From: Neokomagataea anthophila
GTDB lineage: Bacteria > Pseudomonadota > Alphaproteobacteria > Acetobacterales > Acetobacteraceae
Assembly: GCF_018122595.1 (NCBI RefSeq)
Contig: NZ_JAGRQH010000001.1
Location: 248,001 to 312,000, forward strand
Direction: 5' to 3'
Length of the DNA stretch: 64,000 bases
Made by a program: the position numbers and the translations under genes
Shown: one piece after another, positions 9,997-18,408 of the stretch
Layout of the letters: every line of letters begins with the position of its first letter
Position numbering within the stretch: position 1 is the first letter of the stretch
Notes under the pieces: generated by a model
Databases searched by the model: none
The model's input: only the letters and a program-made list of their open reading frames with translations
What the model was told of the DNA's origin: nothing

Positions 9997-10566
9997 TTAA
10001 CCCTTAAGATGCGCATTACAAGCAGACCAGTACCCACCACCCTTAGAAATCCACGTCAGCCCAGCATTACCGCCATTGGCCTTATTCGCCTGATATTGTG
10101 CTGCACAGGTTTTTAAACGTGCTTTTCCAGCGGATAACTTCGCAAATTCAGGCGAAATTGCCGATGGGAACACAGCCTTACCACCAGTTTGAACAGAACC
10201 TGTCGGCAGCACCGTTGCGCTCGGCTTAACAGAAGCGCTTGTCGGCGCTGAAGGAACAGCAGGCTTCGTAACGGCCGGTGCCGAAGGCACAGAAGGAGCC
10301 GCTGGTGCCGCCGGAGTTGCAGGTACAGCAGGCGCCGCAACCGAAGGGGGGGCTCCCGCCGCCGCACCAGACGCACAATGCGCTGCTTTAAAAGCAAGGT
10401 AATTCTGCCCCTGCAGCGTACCGCTGGTCTTCGCAGACTGGAACGCTGCATGACAGTCACGACCACTGGTCGCAGCAGCTGATGCAGCAGGGGCCGCACC
10501 AACACACACAATCGCAGCAGGAAGTGCGACAAACGCAAAACGGGAAACTAAACGATGAAGTGCCAT
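9997..10566 (-). CDS. Exported Ala/Pro-rich hypothetical protein
   Basis: Starting at the ATG at 10566, preceded by AAGGAAAG, it encodes 189 residues with a signal peptide (MALHRLVSRFAFVALPAAIV, then GAAPAASA). After it comes a short segment with cysteines (DCHAAFQSAKTSGTLQG, AHC), a low-complexity Ala/Pro/Val linker of about 60 residues, and a conserved-looking C-terminal module of about 45 residues with two cysteines (LKTCAAQYQANKANGG, WSACNAHLKG). The two modules resemble each other loosely (Cys-containing helix, then Gly/Leu turn). I do not recognise the family; a small periplasmic protein joined by a flexible linker is what the sequence shows. Confidence 0.65.
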   Translation of the reverse strand: MALHRLVSRFAFVALPAAIVCVGAAPAASAAATSGRDCHAAFQSAKTSGTLQGQNYLAFKAAHCASGAAAGAPPSVAAPAVPATPAAPAAPSVPSAPAVTKPAVPSAPTSASVKPSATVLPTGSVQTGGKAVFPSAISPEFAKLSAGKARLKTCAAQYQANKANGGNAGLTWISKGGGYWSACNAHLKG

Positions 10567-10620
10567 GGTGGACTTTCCTTTTTCTTCAAAGGCCACAAGC
10601 ACTCTACGCATGAAAACGTT

Positions 10621-11351
<731 letters not shown>

Positions 11352-12560
11352 ATGGCGGATACATGCTATGACGTCTGCATCAACGGGGCTGGCCCCGTCG
11401 GCGCCACCCTAGCCTGTCGTCTTTCCGCCGCGGGCCTTAAGGTATTACTCATAGACCGCGCAGCGCTTCCCGGCCTTGAAGACCCTTCTCTCGATGGACG
11501 TGCTTATGCCATCGCCGAAGGGCCGCGCCGCCTTTTGGAAGAAGCTGGCATTTGGGGCAATCTTCCCGGCACATCACAACCCATTCGTGAAATCCGCGTG
11601 TCAGACGGCCGCCCTTATGAAGGCGCATCCCCCCTCTTTCTACATTTTGGCGTCGAAGATGCTCCCTCAGATCAACCTTTCGGCTGGATGGCTGAAGCCC
11701 GAGACCTACGCCTTGCCATTAATCATACCCTCGCACAGTCTGAAGGCGTAACCGTCGAAGCGCCCAATACCGGCACATTCACGTTCCATCCAGACCATGC
11801 TGAAATCCGCCTTGCCACAGGTAAAACCGTACACGCACAATTAGTCGTTGCAGCAGAGGGGCGCCGCTCTCCCCTCAGAGAACAAGCTCGTATTGGCATC
11901 ACCAAAGTCCCTTATCACCAATACGGTATCGTAGCGACAATCGCACATGAGCACCCTCATCATGGCGTTGCTCTTGAACATTTCCTTCCCCAAGGACCGT
12001 TCGCACGTTTACCCATGCCCGGCACAGCAGAACACCCCCACCGTTCCGCCATCGTATGGGCTGAAGGGGAAGGCCGCGCTCAACGATGCCACGCCCTGCC
12101 AGATGATGTCTTCGCACGTGAAATCAAAGCACGCATGGGCGATGAAGATCTCGGCACGATTACTCCAATCGGGCGCCGCTGGCTGTATCCACTCAGCGCA
12201 CAATACGCACGGACCTATATCAGCCACCGCCTCGCACTCGCGGGCGATGCCGCACACGGCATCCACCCCATAGCCGGACAGGGCCTCAATATCGGCTTCA
12301 AAGACGTCATCGCCTTAGCCGATCTATTGATCACTGCACATCAAAATCAACAAGACCTTGGTAAACGCACACTTCTCCAGCAATATCAGCGTAGAACACG
12401 CCCTGCGAATATGGCCATGTTTGCCGCAACGGATGTGTTAGAACGCCTCTTTAGCAACGATAACCCGCTCCTCCGCCGCGTTCGTGACATCGGCATTGCC
12501 GGCGTACACCGCGTGCCTTCCTTACGTAAAGCTTTCGTCCGACGAGCGATGGGCCTATGA
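11352..12560 (+). CDS. ubiH: UbiH/UbiF/COQ6-type FAD-dependent ubiquinone hydroxylase
   Basis: A 402-residue flavoprotein monooxygenase. The N-terminal Rossmann motif is INGAGPVGATLACRLSAAG with the acidic residue in LLIDRA. The DG-type segment lies near AAEGRRSPLR, and the FAD ribityl motif LALAGDAAHGIHPIAGQGLNIGFKDV lies near residue 300. It hydroxylates a ring position of the ubiquinone precursor at the inner membrane; which of C1, C5 or C6 cannot be told from sequence reading, because alphaproteobacterial UbiH, UbiF and UbiL differ in regioselectivity. Its stop overlaps the start of cysE (ATGA), so the two are co-translated although functionally unrelated. Confidence 0.85.
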   Translation: MADTCYDVCINGAGPVGATLACRLSAAGLKVLLIDRAALPGLEDPSLDGRAYAIAEGPRRLLEEAGIWGNLPGTSQPIREIRVSDGRPYEGASPLFLHFGVEDAPSDQPFGWMAEARDLRLAINHTLAQSEGVTVEAPNTGTFTFHPDHAEIRLATGKTVHAQLVVAAEGRRSPLREQARIGITKVPYHQYGIVATIAHEHPHHGVALEHFLPQGPFARLPMPGTAEHPHRSAIVWAEGEGRAQRCHALPDDVFAREIKARMGDEDLGTITPIGRRWLYPLSAQYARTYISHRLALAGDAAHGIHPIAGQGLNIGFKDVIALADLLITAHQNQQDLGKRTLLQQYQRRTRPANMAMFAATDVLERLFSNDNPLLRRVRDIGIAGVHRVPSLRKAFVRRAMGL

Positions 12561-13318
12561 CACCGCAGCCGAACCTCACCACACTCTGGCACACTATGCA
12601 GGCACAAGCCTGCAGCTGCCATGATCCCCTGATCCAAGACGTCTACGCCACGAATATAGGGGATCACCCAAGCTTCCCCTCTGCTCTTGCCTCACTCCTC
12701 GGCACAAAGCTGGCAGACCGCGCCATCCCAGCCACGTCCATCACACGACTGATCAGCAGCATCTTCACCGATGCCCCTACTATTGCGGAAGCCGCAGCGG
12801 CAGATATTCTCGCCATTCAAGAGCGTGACCCCGCCTGTACAGACCTCGTCACCCCTTTTCTCTTCTTCAAAGGGTGGCAAGCCTTACAAGCACACCGCGT
12901 CGCCCATTATTTATGGCACCATAACCGCCGGCACCTTGCCTACCACCTACAAAGCCGCTGCAATGAATTATTTGCTATAGACATCCATCCTGCGGCACGT
13001 ATTGGGCAACGCCTCAGCTTGGATCACGGTACAGGCATTGTCATCGGTGAAACCTGCATCATTGAAAACGACGTGGCTCTTTTTCAGGACGTGACCCTCG
13101 GCGGTACAGGAAAACTCAGCGGAGACAGACACCCCATCATTCGAGAAGGTGCACTGATCGGTGCTGGCGCCAAAATTCTTGGTCGCATTACCATCGGTGC
13201 ACGTGCGCGGATTGGTGCTGCTTCTGTGGTACTCGAAGATATTCCATCAGACACCACCGCCGTCGGGAACCCTGTGCGGGTTATTCGTTCACATTCTACG
13301 CAGAACAAAAATATTTAA
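12557..13318 (+). CDS. cysE: Serine O-acetyltransferase
   Basis: A 253-residue CysE with the alpha-helical N-terminal domain (1-130) and a left-handed beta-helix of hexapeptide repeats: HPAARIGQRLSLDHGTGIVIGET, then IGAGAKILGRITIGARARIGAAS. The catalytic His-Asp region (LDHGTG) and the acetyl-CoA loop (DVTLGGTGK) are present. It makes O-acetylserine from serine and acetyl-CoA, the first step of cysteine synthesis. The C-terminal tail (RVIRSHSTQNKNI) ends in Ile, as in CysE proteins that bind cysteine synthase through a terminal Ile. Translationally coupled to the upstream ubiquinone hydroxylase. Confidence 0.95.
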   Translation: MTPQPNLTTLWHTMQAQACSCHDPLIQDVYATNIGDHPSFPSALASLLGTKLADRAIPATSITRLISSIFTDAPTIAEAAAADILAIQERDPACTDLVTPFLFFKGWQALQAHRVAHYLWHHNRRHLAYHLQSRCNELFAIDIHPAARIGQRLSLDHGTGIVIGETCIIENDVALFQDVTLGGTGKLSGDRHPIIREGALIGAGAKILGRITIGARARIGAASVVLEDIPSDTTAVGNPVRVIRSHSTQNKNI

Positions 13319-13445
13319 CAAAAACACACACAATAAATCATCAATTATACACACAACATAAACGAAGTTTTCTGGACAACTCCACCAAAAAGCGTCAGTG
13401 TTTTTAGGAGCTCTTAAAAGTTAACACCAAGTAGCACGGGCCGGC

Positions 13446-13880
13446 ATGACACAATCTTCACCCAAGAAAGCTACCTCACGGCAGCGACAACGGAATAAAA
13501 AAACCGAACTGGAGACAAAACAGGTTATGTCAGACGACAAGAAGAACGAGACCTTCATTGCTTCAGAAAATATAGAAGCAACACCTGCTGAAGCACCGGC
13601 CACGCCCCTGCCAGCACAAGAAAAAGGTCCATTCGTACTCGACATGGCCTGTGTCTTTGACCGTGCATGGTATGAACGCGAATACCCCGACGTTGCCGCC
13701 TCTGGCATTGATGCAGCAACGCATTACCGCGAAACAGGCCATCGTGAACTTCGGTCACCAAATCGCTTTTTCAATCCGAATGCTTATCGTGCAGCGAACC
13801 CTGATCTCGCTGCTTATGAAGGCGACTTATTTCTGCACTTCATTTTCTACGGCGTACAAGAAGGCCGTCGTATCAGCTAA
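13446..13880 (+). CDS. Small protein with two YPDV/NPDL repeats
   Basis: A 144-residue protein. The first 60 residues are charged and low in complexity (KKATSRQRQRNKK, then Ala/Pro/Glu-rich). Residues about 65-144 hold two tandem copies of a module of roughly 37 residues: FDRAWYEREYPDVAASGIDAATHY...GHRELRSP and FNPNAYRAANPDLAAYEGDLFLHF...GVQEGRR. Such modules occur as repeats beside or within large glycosyltransferases of Alphaproteobacteria; here they stand alone. No signal peptide. An alternative start at 13527 would remove the basic leader. No enzymatic motif is present, so a binding or scaffold role in glycan assembly is only an inference. Confidence 0.7.
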   Translation: MTQSSPKKATSRQRQRNKKTELETKQVMSDDKKNETFIASENIEATPAEAPATPLPAQEKGPFVLDMACVFDRAWYEREYPDVAASGIDAATHYRETGHRELRSPNRFFNPNAYRAANPDLAAYEGDLFLHFIFYGVQEGRRIS

Positions 13881-13904
13881 TATATTGATTGAACACTATT
13901 GAAG

Positions 13905-13938
13905 AAAAAAGAGCGGCTCGATGAGAGCCGCTCTTTTC
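13905..13938. terminator. Bidirectional terminator between the repeat protein and galM
   Basis: AAAAAAGAGCGGCTC, loop GATGA, then GAGCCGCTCTTTT. The A run before and T run after the stem let it terminate both convergent genes. Confidence 0.88.
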
Positions 13939-13943
13939 GTATG

Positions 13944-15104
13944 TTACTTGTTCGAAAACTTAAACGTCGTCGTGTAGTCAAACGTCTGACCCGGCTTCAG
14001 CTCTGTCGTCGGGAAAGAAGGGTGGTTTGGGCTATCTGGATAGTGCTCAGCTTCAAACGCTACCGCATCACCCTGACGGTAAGCATGCCCCGAAATACCT
14101 GCATATCCGCCATCCAATGAGTTCGACGTATACACTTGCAGACCCGGCTGGCTGGTCAAGACTTCCATGCTGCGGCCTGAACGCGGATCATACACTTTAC
14201 CAGCCAAACGTGGTGCCTGACCATATGCACCATTCACGACCCAGTTAATGTCATAGCCACGCGCATACATCATCTGCGGGTCATTGCTCCGCAAACGATC
14301 ACCAATAACAGTCGGCTTCGTAAAGTCGAATGGCGTTCCCACAACAGGCGCTACCTGACCAGTCGGAATCGACGTTGCATCGGTCGGTGTGAAAGAATCC
14401 GCATTAATCTGAAGTACTTCCGGCTCAATACTGCCACTGCCTTCACCATTCAAATTCCAGTAAGAATGGTTGGTCAGGTTCAGAACCGTTGGTGCATCCG
14501 TCGTCGCAACATAATGCAGGCTTAACGCATCATCATTGCTTAACGTATAGGTCAGATGCGTGGTCAGCGTACCCGGGAAGCCCTGATCCCCATTCGGGCT
14601 CACCAGCTTCAACGTGACATACGCACCGTCCGCATTCACACCACTTTTTTCGAATGTCCAAACTTGCTTGTCAAAACCGCGCTTACCACCATGCAGCGCA
14701 TTGGGTGGTGCCGTCACATCCGTATGGTACTCTTTGCCTTCAACAGGAAAGTTACCCTTGGCCAAACGGTTCGCATAACGACCAATCACTGCACCAAAGA
14801 ACAGGCCACCCTTAGCACTATCAACAGTGTAGCCTTTTAGCGTCCCAAAGCCGAGCACCACATCTTGCACATGACCATTGCGGTCTGGCGTCTCAACTGA
14901 CTGAATAATACCACCATACGTAATGACGCGCACCGTCACATTGTGGTCATTTTTCAGTGTGAATATCTTAACAGCTTTTCCATTGGGCGTCGTACCCCAT
15001 GGAGCAGATGTCACCGTCGGCGCTGCGACAGCTTGTCCGGCACATACAGCGAACAAACCGGCTGAAGCCAAAAGAGACACCTTGCGCAAATTGAAAGCGG
15101 GCAT
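13944..15104 (-). CDS. galM: Exported aldose 1-epimerase (mutarotase)
   Basis: Starting at the ATG at 15104, the protein has 386 residues with a signal peptide (MPAFNLRKVSLLASAGLFAVCAG, then QAVAAP), so it is periplasmic. Family landmarks are VITYGGIIQSVETPDRNG, FGAVIGRYANRLAKGNF, LHGGKRGFDKQVW, the catalytic His region TNHSYWNLNG and the catalytic Glu in FEAEHYPDSPNH. It interconverts alpha and beta anomers of aldoses. Periplasmic mutarotases suit acetic acid bacteria, whose membrane-bound dehydrogenases oxidise sugars outside the cytoplasm; that link is inference. GGGGGATA precedes the chosen start. Confidence 0.93.
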   Translation of the reverse strand: MPAFNLRKVSLLASAGLFAVCAGQAVAAPTVTSAPWGTTPNGKAVKIFTLKNDHNVTVRVITYGGIIQSVETPDRNGHVQDVVLGFGTLKGYTVDSAKGGLFFGAVIGRYANRLAKGNFPVEGKEYHTDVTAPPNALHGGKRGFDKQVWTFEKSGVNADGAYVTLKLVSPNGDQGFPGTLTTHLTYTLSNDDALSLHYVATTDAPTVLNLTNHSYWNLNGEGSGSIEPEVLQINADSFTPTDATSIPTGQVAPVVGTPFDFTKPTVIGDRLRSNDPQMMYARGYDINWVVNGAYGQAPRLAGKVYDPRSGRSMEVLTSQPGLQVYTSNSLDGGYAGISGHAYRQGDAVAFEAEHYPDSPNHPSFPTTELKPGQTFDYTTTFKFSNK

Positions 15105-15254
15105 AAACGCTATCCCCCGTGTTGAGTTCACGCAACAGTGCTCTAAAATTCTCCATCGCGTCAAAGCCCGAAACGCATCTTTTTCCGCGATGAACCGCTA
15201 ACCATGCGGCGCTTGCGCAGTAAAAATCAAGAAAACGCGGAGGGGTGCAGAATC

Positions 15255-15431
15255 ATGTCAGATACTCTAAAAGAGCTTTTATCCGCAGTTAACTGCGGAA
15301 TTAAAGATTGTCTGCGCATCGTTCTCGCTGGATATTCCGGGCGTCTTTCAGGCGCCACACATTGCCTCCCGCCATGCGGTAAAGTCTTTGTGAGCACCGC
15401 TGCAGCACGGTATTCGAGGATTGGTTTATGA
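15255..15431 (+). CDS. Candidate 58-codon small protein coupled to mlaA
   Basis: A short ORF that begins MSDTLKELLSAVNCGIKDC and ends SRIGL. Its ATG is preceded by a near-perfect Shine-Dalgarno GGAGGGG at 15239-15245, nine bases upstream, one of the best in the window. Its TGA overlaps the mlaA start as ATGA, the same coupling used by xerC/protease, ubiH/cysE and the rib genes. It contains three cysteines and two glycine-rich turns, and no signal peptide or membrane segment. I do not recognise it. It could be a genuine small protein or a leader peptide that sets mlaA translation; the 18-bp palindrome at 15282-15299 lies inside it. Confidence 0.5.
   Translation: MSDTLKELLSAVNCGIKDCLRIVLAGYSGRLSGATHCLPPCGKVFVSTAAARYSRIGL
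15282..15299. promoter_or_regulatory. Perfect 18-bp palindrome upstream of mlaA
   Basis: TCCGCAGTTAACTGCGGA is a perfect palindrome with no spacer, about 130 bp before the mlaA start and inside the 58-codon ORF. Without a loop or T run it does not look like a terminator; it resembles a binding site for a dimeric regulator. Confidence 0.45.
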
Positions 15432-16234
15432 ACATTCGACGGTTTCGGTTTGTCGGGAAGCCTTCATTCTCCACCACCAAACGGTGGGCGGTAGGAACGC
15501 TGGCTCTGCTTTCTCTGACGGCCTGTAGTTCCCTGCGCAATCCGCCTCCAACCGATCCGGATGACCTTGCAGATTATAAAGCGGCCAATGACCCTTACGA
15601 ACCCGTAAACCGCAAAATGTATGATGCTCAGATGTGGGCCTATCACAAAGCCCTTCGCCCCGTGAGCAAAGCATGGATCTGGGCCGTGCCTGCCCCCGTC
15701 CGTCACAGCATCGATAATCTGAATCAAACATGGCGCGAACCTGCCGTGTTCTTCTCAGATGTCGGCGCCGGCAAACCCCGCCGCGCAGGCGACTCTTTCA
15801 TGCGCTTTGCTATCAATATGAGCGCTGGTGTTGCTGGCCTGTTTGATGTCGCAAGCCTCGTGGGCTACCCTCAGCATGAGACCGACCCTGGCATGACGTT
15901 AGCCAATTGGGGCGTCTCAAGTGGTCCGTATCTCTTTATCCCACTGGTCGGCCCATCCAGCTTCCGTGATGCTGGCGGTTACGCCATCAGCCAAGGTCTC
16001 TCCCCAATTAATTACGTCCCCAGAGGTTATGGCCTTTTAACCTTTAACTGGGCGTACAATATTCTTGGCACAATGGATGGACTGGCAGAGAGTACGGATC
16101 AAATAGATCATGTTGAACAAGACAGCTTAGACCCCTATTCTTATATCCGCAGCGCATGGCAACAAAACCGCCAAAGCCAAGTGGACACGCTGAACGCGGA
16201 TCACCGCGCCACCACGCCCGACTGGTACCATTGA
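15428..16234 (+). CDS. mlaA: MlaA/VacJ family outer-membrane lipoprotein
   Basis: A 268-residue lipoprotein. The signal peptide ends in a lipobox LTAC (Cys at about residue 33). NDPYEPVNRKMYDAQMWAYHKAL and WREPAVFFSDVGAGKPRRAGDSFMRFAINMSAGVAGLFDVAS are the MlaA landmarks, followed by GVSSGPYLFIPLVGPSSFRD. MlaA forms a ring in the outer membrane that removes misplaced phospholipids from the outer leaflet and hands them to MlaC. The mlaC-like gene lies 36 bp downstream; mlaBDEF are not in the window. GAGGATTGG precedes the ATG, which also overlaps the stop of the small ORF upstream. Confidence 0.92.
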   Translation: MNIRRFRFVGKPSFSTTKRWAVGTLALLSLTACSSLRNPPPTDPDDLADYKAANDPYEPVNRKMYDAQMWAYHKALRPVSKAWIWAVPAPVRHSIDNLNQTWREPAVFFSDVGAGKPRRAGDSFMRFAINMSAGVAGLFDVASLVGYPQHETDPGMTLANWGVSSGPYLFIPLVGPSSFRDAGGYAISQGLSPINYVPRGYGLLTFNWAYNILGTMDGLAESTDQIDHVEQDSLDPYSYIRSAWQQNRQSQVDTLNADHRATTPDWYH

Positions 16235-16270
16235 TTGACCTCTCTGACCCAAAAACCGAGGATAATCACT

Positions 16271-16864
16271 ATGTTAAATACGTTCTCACGCCGCACTCTT
16301 CTGGGTCTCGTTGCTGCTACAGCACTGAGCACGGGCGCTGCATCTGCAAGCCCGGCAACGGATTTTGTGAATAATTTTGGCACAAAACTGGTCGGAATCG
16401 TCAATTCCGGTCAGTCCCTTGATGCGAAAAAACAGCAAGTCCTGCCTCTTTTACAGCAAAACCTCGATATTGAGGGCATTGGCCGCTACTGCTTGGGCCG
16501 CTACTGGCACACTGCAACGCCAGCACAGCAGCAAAAATATATCTCTCTGTTTGACCAAGTTCTGGTGAATACTATCACAGATCAGGTCGGTAATTATCAG
16601 GGCGTAAGCTTCCACATCGTAGGCTCGACCTCCACGCCAGATGGGGAGCGCGTCCGGGCTCTCATTGATCGTCCGGGGCAGCCAGAGGTGAACATGCAAT
16701 TGATCATCTCCGGCAACCCACCCAAGGTGGTGGACATGTTCGGTGAAGGCGCCAGCCTCCGCATGAACCAACGGGGCGATTACAGCTCCTACCTTTCCCG
16801 CCACGGCGGCGATGTTGATGCCCTAAATACTGCTCTTGAGCATCAACTGGCACATCACCATTAA
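16271..16864 (+). CDS. mlaC: MlaC/Ttg2D (HpnM-like) periplasmic lipid carrier
   Basis: The ATG at 16271, after GAGGAT, gives 197 residues with a twin-arginine-like signal peptide (FSRRTLLGLVAATAL, then ASAS). The rest matches the MlaC/Ttg2 family: ATDFVNNFGTKLV, FDVQRIGRY-like DIEGIGRYCLGRYW, then FDQVLVNTITDQVGNYQG and the C-terminal RGDYSSYLSRHGGDVDALNTAL. It ferries phospholipid (or, in HpnM forms, possibly hopanoid) between the outer-membrane MlaA and an inner-membrane ABC complex. It is the second gene of an mlaA-mlaC pair closed by a strong terminator. Confidence 0.88.
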   Translation: MLNTFSRRTLLGLVAATALSTGAASASPATDFVNNFGTKLVGIVNSGQSLDAKKQQVLPLLQQNLDIEGIGRYCLGRYWHTATPAQQQKYISLFDQVLVNTITDQVGNYQGVSFHIVGSTSTPDGERVRALIDRPGQPEVNMQLIISGNPPKVVDMFGEGASLRMNQRGDYSSYLSRHGGDVDALNTALEHQLAHHH

Positions 16865-16874
16865 GGTGCACCAC

Positions 16875-16907
16875 AAAAGGCCCCAGTAAAAACTGGGGCC
16901 TTTTTTA
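16875..16907. terminator. Strong bidirectional terminator after mlaC
   Basis: AAAAGGCCCCAG, loop TAAAAA, CTGGGGCC and then TTTTTT. It separates the convergent mlaC and PhzF-like genes. Confidence 0.93.
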
Positions 16908-16913
16908 TACCTC

Positions 16914-17756
16914 TTATACCGTGATCACCCCGCGAATGCGTGTCATAACCTCACCGCCAATCCATGTGTTGTCTCCACACTGTTCCACAGACACACAGCC
17001 CACACGGTTCAAAACCGTCCCTTGACGCGCAACATATGTTGCTGGCGCAATTCCACTACCAATCAACCACTGCGCCAAGCCTGCATTCAGACTGCCCGTC
17101 ACTGGATCTTCAACACAAAACTCGCCACTGCTGAAAAATGCACGCACCTCAAATTGAGCATCCGATCCATCCTGCTGCGCATCCCAAGGCCCGACCACGC
17201 CAACCTTCAAATCACCCCACACACTCCAATCAGGACGTAACGCCAGCACAGAAGCCCGATCACGCAACAAAACCGACAGCCAGCCCGGACCATTATCCGT
17301 CCATTGCGCCGCCACAATATCGTTTTCCGTAATCTTCAGGGCACGCACAACCCGTGCGAGGTCTTCAGCATCAACAGGCCCCGTACGCTGGCATGGCGGC
17401 GCGGCGAAAGAAAATTTTCCATCCACTTCACGCAGCGTCACCAAGCCAACACCGCATTCCTGCACCACCATCTCCCCCTTAGGAACACCGCCTAAAGCAC
17501 GCCATACATGCGCCGTACCTAATGTCGGATGCCCCGCAAAAGGTAACTCCTGACTAGGTGTAAAAATTCGTACACGGTAATCAGCATCTGCGCTGATCGG
17601 CTTGAGCAAAAATGTTGTCTCACTCAAATTTGTCCAATTCGCAATCTGCGCCATCTCCGCGTCAGACAGCGCATCCGCACCGACGACTACCGCCAAGGGA
17701 TTCCCCTTGAATGCAGCCCCCGCAAAAACATCAACTTGTAAGAATGTCAGTTCCAT
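16914..17756 (-). CDS. PhzF family isomerase
   Basis: From the ATG at 17756 the protein has 280 residues. It starts MELTFLQVDVFAGAAFKGNPLAVVV, the PhzF signature in which the Glu of the NLSETTFLL segment is the catalytic residue. RVRIFTPSQELPFAGHPTLGTAHV and FCVEDPVTGSLNAGLAQWLI, which mark the two halves of the pseudo-symmetric diaminopimelate-epimerase fold, are both present. Outside phenazine producers these proteins have unknown substrates, and no phenazine genes are nearby. A longer start at 17786 exists but would add residues before the conserved N-terminus. Confidence 0.88.
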   Translation of the reverse strand: MELTFLQVDVFAGAAFKGNPLAVVVGADALSDAEMAQIANWTNLSETTFLLKPISADADYRVRIFTPSQELPFAGHPTLGTAHVWRALGGVPKGEMVVQECGVGLVTLREVDGKFSFAAPPCQRTGPVDAEDLARVVRALKITENDIVAAQWTDNGPGWLSVLLRDRASVLALRPDWSVWGDLKVGVVGPWDAQQDGSDAQFEVRAFFSSGEFCVEDPVTGSLNAGLAQWLIGSGIAPATYVARQGTVLNRVGCVSVEQCGDNTWIGGEVMTRIRGVITV

Positions 17757-17822
17757 TATGATCGCCCACGACTTCAAATATACCAATTCATAGTATTGTG
17801 AATTCGCAACGAAACAAGTGCC

Positions 17823-18359
17823 TCACTCGTGTGAGGACGGCACCCTCACCTCATACAGCAGCATCGTATAACCATCACGTTCAAACGTCTCAACATGATG
17901 CATACCAATACTGCCCAACACCACGCGAGACGGCCAATTATCCTCCCGCGCGACCGCCACAACATGCGTCTCACCAACATCCAGCACGAACCGCAACGCA
18001 GCACCCGCTGCTTCTCGCCCTAACCCACGGCCCCCCGCCCACGGATACAGCGCAAAACGCAAACCAAGACCACGCCCATCAGGCCGCTCATGCACCCCCG
18101 TGATGCCAACAAAGCGCCCCTCTTCACGGATGGCAAAAATTCCGACACCACGGCGCGCCCAGAGCGTAATATCCTCTGCCATTTCCCGCTCTGCCTGAAG
18201 ACGGTCCCTCACGCCGCCCAGCATCCGCCCAAACGCGCCTGCATTCCCTTTCAGATCAACCATATCCTCAAGATCACGCCACGTAATCGGCGTCAGTACG
18301 AGGCGTATGGTCCGTATTTCACGACCAAGCAACGCGCTGCCCTCAACACAATAGGCCAA
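17823..18359 (-). CDS. GNAT family N-acetyltransferase (RimJ/RimL type)
   Basis: A 178-residue GNAT domain. It begins with IRTIRLVLTPITWRDLEDM, as in RimJ/RimL-like enzymes. The central GIFAIREEGRFVGITGVHERPDG strands lead to the acetyl-CoA pyrophosphate loop GGRGLGREAAGAALRF, followed by DNWPSRVVLGSIGM. The substrate (ribosomal protein N-terminus or a small molecule) cannot be assigned. It lies just downstream of ettA on the same strand, but the ettA terminator sits between them, overlapping its first codon. Confidence 0.85.
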   Translation of the reverse strand: MAYCVEGSALLGREIRTIRLVLTPITWRDLEDMVDLKGNAGAFGRMLGGVRDRLQAEREMAEDITLWARRGVGIFAIREEGRFVGITGVHERPDGRGLGLRFALYPWAGGRGLGREAAGAALRFVLDVGETHVVAVAREDNWPSRVVLGSIGMHHVETFERDGYTMLLYEVRVPSSHE

Positions 18360-18389
18360 AAAAAAGCCGGTGGAGAAACCCCACCGGCT
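18358..18389 (-). terminator. Terminator after ettA
   Basis: On the minus strand AGCCGGTGG pairs with CCACCGGCT around a short loop and is followed by eight T. Its T run reaches the start codon of the downstream GNAT gene, so that gene must be expressed by read-through or an internal promoter. Confidence 0.88.
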
Positions 18390-18408
18390 ATCAAATCACC
18401 TAAACCAC

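Noticed and set aside
10113-10538. Arg/Leu-rich ORF opposite the exported Ala/Pro protein
   Set aside because: It is a shadow frame produced by the GC-rich Ala/Pro linker of the real gene, with no ribosome-binding site and an implausible composition.
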